From: a bacterium
GTDB lineage: Bacteria > UBA9089 > CG2-30-40-21
Assembly: GCA_030018795.1 (NCBI GenBank)
Contig: JASEHA010000163.1
Location: 1-5,862 of the forward strand
Length of the DNA stretch: 5,862 nt
Reading direction: 5' to 3'
Translations under genes and position numbers: made by a program
Part shown: positions 4,345 to 5,862 of the stretch, piece by piece
Layout: each line of letters opens with the position of its first letter
How positions within the stretch are numbered: position 1 is the first letter of the stretch
The notes under the pieces: generated by a model
The model's input: the letters and a program-made list of their open reading frames with translations, nothing else
Told to the model about the DNA's origin: nothing
The model's database searches: none

Positions 4345-5484
4345 ATGAAGCGATTGAAGAATAGAATATGGATATTACTGATTGTTTGCCTGATGCCTGG
4401 ATTATCATGGGCAGAAGGGATTAAGGTAGCAGTCGTTGCCAATGAGATAGCTAAGCATTATGCTCAAGTTCAGTGGGAAACAAATGTTGAGACAACCGGA
4501 CAGGTATTGTATCATCCTGTGCGGGAATTTCAGAATAATCTTGCCATAAGTATTGGTATGTCAACAACGCATACCGTTGGTTTAAGGAAACTGCTTTCTG
4601 GCACAATGTATCAGTATCAGGTCAGGGTTAAAGATACACAGGGACATACAGCAGCCTCTGAATGGGCAGCATTTACCACTACTGGCATACCCTTGCCGCT
4701 GTTTGAGGAGCTATGTGTGGGCAGCTTGACCAAAACATCAGCAATAATTGTTGCCCGAACAAATGTTCCCACCAAGTTATGGGTGGAATATGGCACTACG
4801 ACGATATATAATAATAACCTGATGGTTCGTGGAGAATTAAAGAGCTTTCATCAGATAGCACTTGATGGGCTTAAGCCGGATAAGTCCTATCACTTCCAAC
4901 TGACAGCCTATGACAATGATGGCCATGAGATAATCTCGTCTGACCATGAATTTACAACCATGGAGGATAATATCGGGCTTTATATGCCGACTACTGGCAC
5001 ATTTAGAGAATGCCCTGATGATAAGTATATCTCTCGTGATAAAGGGTTTCTTGAACGGATAACCGATGGTGATACCAGTTATTTTACAGGCATGGCGACA
5101 TCCGGAGATGTTACCTTGCAAGATCAGTTTGTTGTTATTGATCTGGGAATTATCCAGCCTATTGACAGGATAAAGGTATATTGGCGCAAGCTGGCTTATA
5201 GCAAGGACTATAGTATCAGGCTGAGTAATGATAATGAAAACTGGACAGTGCTCGACTCAGGGATTAATGCCTGTAATGGGGCAGATGAGCTTTCAGATAC
5301 CGGTGATCCTATGAAAATGATAATAACACAAGGGGGTGGTGCAAAAGCACGATTTGTTCAGGTCTTTGTGCCCTGTGGCAGTGATTTCTTCCATAAGCAT
5401 GAGGACTGGAGATTTGTACAATTGATGGAGGTAAAGGTGTATCCATGTAATTTACAAGACGTTATTGAAGGGGGTGGTGATTAA
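4345..5484 (+). CDS. Secreted protein with two FN3-like domains and a discoidin (F5/8C)-like domain
   Basis: This encodes 379 residues, from ATG 4345 with SD AAAGGAG (4334-4340), which overlaps the end of the preceding stop. Residues 1-23 form a clear signal peptide (MKRLKNR, hydrophobic core, cleavage after SWA). Residues about 25-113 and 118-205 are two fibronectin-III/purple-acid-phosphatase-N-like sandwiches, each with a conserved Trp/Val strand, an L-x-P/S-x-x-x-Y-x-(F/Y)-x(Q/L)-V turn and a closing FTT. Residues about 210-367 resemble an F5/8 type C (discoidin, CBM32-like) domain: VVIDLG, PIDRIKVYWRK, DYSIRLSNDNENW, ARFVQVFV and VQLMEVKVY. Such domains bind glycans or other cell-surface ligands. 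No enzyme domain is present, so a surface-binding or accessory role is inferred. It lies between two other signal-peptide genes in the same orientation. Confidence 0.85.
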   Translation: MKRLKNRIWILLIVCLMPGLSWAEGIKVAVVANEIAKHYAQVQWETNVETTGQVLYHPVREFQNNLAISIGMSTTHTVGLRKLLSGTMYQYQVRVKDTQGHTAASEWAAFTTTGIPLPLFEELCVGSLTKTSAIIVARTNVPTKLWVEYGTTTIYNNNLMVRGELKSFHQIALDGLKPDKSYHFQLTAYDNDGHEIISSDHEFTTMEDNIGLYMPTTGTFRECPDDKYISRDKGFLERITDGDTSYFTGMATSGDVTLQDQFVVIDLGIIQPIDRIKVYWRKLAYSKDYSIRLSNDNENWTVLDSGINACNGADELSDTGDPMKMIITQGGGAKARFVQVFVPCGSDFFHKHEDWRFVQLMEVKVYPCNLQDVIEGGGD

Positions 5485-5554
5485 AATAGTTGTATCGCAA
5501 AATCACAGCATATTGAATATCAATATGCAACTTAAAATTCAAGGAGGACTTAAG

Positions 5555-5773
5555 ATGCGAAGATTGTTATTCTGGATGATTGGTGCAGCCTTGCTGTTTG
5601 GCACACCAACACTAACGCTTGCCGCAACAGGGACAAGCGGAACAACAGCAGGGGAAAATATTGTCGTCGGTGGTGATGCTGGTATCGCTGATATAGCTGA
5701 TACAGCAGGTGATGTTGTGGCAACATATAAGATTAACGGGGCAGCACCAAGACCGCAGGGCAAACGCATCTAA
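5555..5773 (+). CDS. Short secreted protein of unknown function, possibly truncated
   Basis: This encodes 72 residues. ATG 5555 has a near-perfect SD (AAGGAGGA, 5541-5548) 6 bases upstream. An in-frame ATG at 5465, overlapping the previous gene, would bury the signal peptide behind 30 residues. Residues 1-23 are a signal peptide (MRRLLFW, hydrophobic core, cleavage after TLA). The remaining 49 residues are Gly/Ala/Thr-rich, with GENIVVGGDAGIADIADTAG and a basic end (RPQGKRI). Nothing catalytic is recognisable. The sequence reads like the opening of a longer repetitive secreted protein, and the stop is followed at once by a hairpin (5774-5797), so truncation by an insertion or frameshift is plausible. 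A real small exported protein is the alternative. Confidence 0.7.
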   Translation: MRRLLFWMIGAALLFGTPTLTLAATGTSGTTAGENIVVGGDAGIADIADTAGDVVATYKINGAAPRPQGKRI

Positions 5774-5821
5774 ATCCCACGCTTGCAAATGTGGGATAGC
5801 ACCACAAAAGCAGTTCTTTTG
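5774..5821. repeat. Two small hairpins after the last gene
   Basis: ATCCCAC (5774-5780) pairs with GTGGGAT (5791-5797) around a 10-base loop containing the self-complementary TTGCAA. CAAAAG (5805-5810) pairs with CTTTTG (5816-5821) around a 5-base loop. Neither is followed by a clean T-tract, although TTTT lies in the second arm, so termination is doubtful. The first hairpin starts the base after the stop codon. One + frame stays open from here to the window edge and is Cys-rich (HACKCG, FFCNLCLCE), but it has no recognisable start. Confidence 0.45.
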
Positions 5822-5862
5822 CAACCTTTGTTTATGTGAAATTACAACAGCTTATGGGTCTT

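Noticed and set aside
3314..4442. Minus-strand open frames across the beta-helix and following genes
   Set aside because: They are antisense shadows of repetitive Thr/Asn/Ser-rich coding sequence, without SD or family features.

Overview
This window looks like part of a moderately AT-rich bacterial genome with strong Shine-Dalgarno (SD) sites and almost all genes on the + strand. The likely source is an uncultured, Gram-negative-type lineage. This rests on archaeal-type phosphoglycerate mutase homology, a Trm112-like protein after what may be the end of an envelope gene, small palindromic repeats in most spacers, and a run of secreted beta-helix / FN3 / discoidin-type proteins. I cannot name a species or phylum from the sequence alone.

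Left part (1-2833), housekeeping. A frame that is open from the window edge and stops at 88 is probably the tail of an upstream gene. It is followed by a 55-residue Trm112-like zinc-ribbon protein (113-280). A repeat-rich 112-base spacer leads to an alkaline-phosphatase-superfamily enzyme of the ApgM family (393-1571, TTG start), annotated as 2,3-bisphosphoglycerate-independent phosphoglycerate mutase or the related 'proposed homoserine kinase'. Next is aspartate kinase LysC (1613-2833). The pairing with lysC makes a role in the aspartate-to-threonine/lysine pathway plausible for the ApgM-family enzyme. A perfect 12-bp hairpin overlaps the ApgM-family stop codon and ends just before the lysC SD. 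Inside lysC a strong SD precedes an in-frame ATG (2351) that would give a separate regulatory ACT-domain subunit, as in the alpha2beta2 aspartate kinases.

Middle (2834-3422), 589 bases without a convincing gene. It holds a hairpin enclosing three tandem 11-bp repeats, a minus-strand-oriented intrinsic-terminator-like hairpin whose right arm carries a perfect TTGACA with a TATAGA 17 bases on, a second weaker minus-strand T-tract hairpin, and a roughly 164-bp imperfect palindromic element (3151-3314).

Right part (3423-5862), secreted proteins. A signal-peptide right-handed beta-helix protein with four 26/27-residue coils (3423-4133) ends abruptly and overlaps, in another frame, a fragment ending at 4335. 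The two look like a frameshifted or deletion-fused gene. Next comes a signal-peptide protein with two FN3-like domains and a C-terminal discoidin/F5-8C-like domain (4345-5484), then a 72-residue signal-peptide protein (5555-5773) that appears cut short just before a small hairpin. All three have their own SD and probably form one transcription unit for exported, surface or carbohydrate-binding proteins.

I do not see a clear new defence, mobile or biosynthetic system. The most useful signals are the internal lysC start, the hairpin at the apgM/lysC junction, the structured 2.84-3.34 kb spacer and the broken secreted-protein genes.
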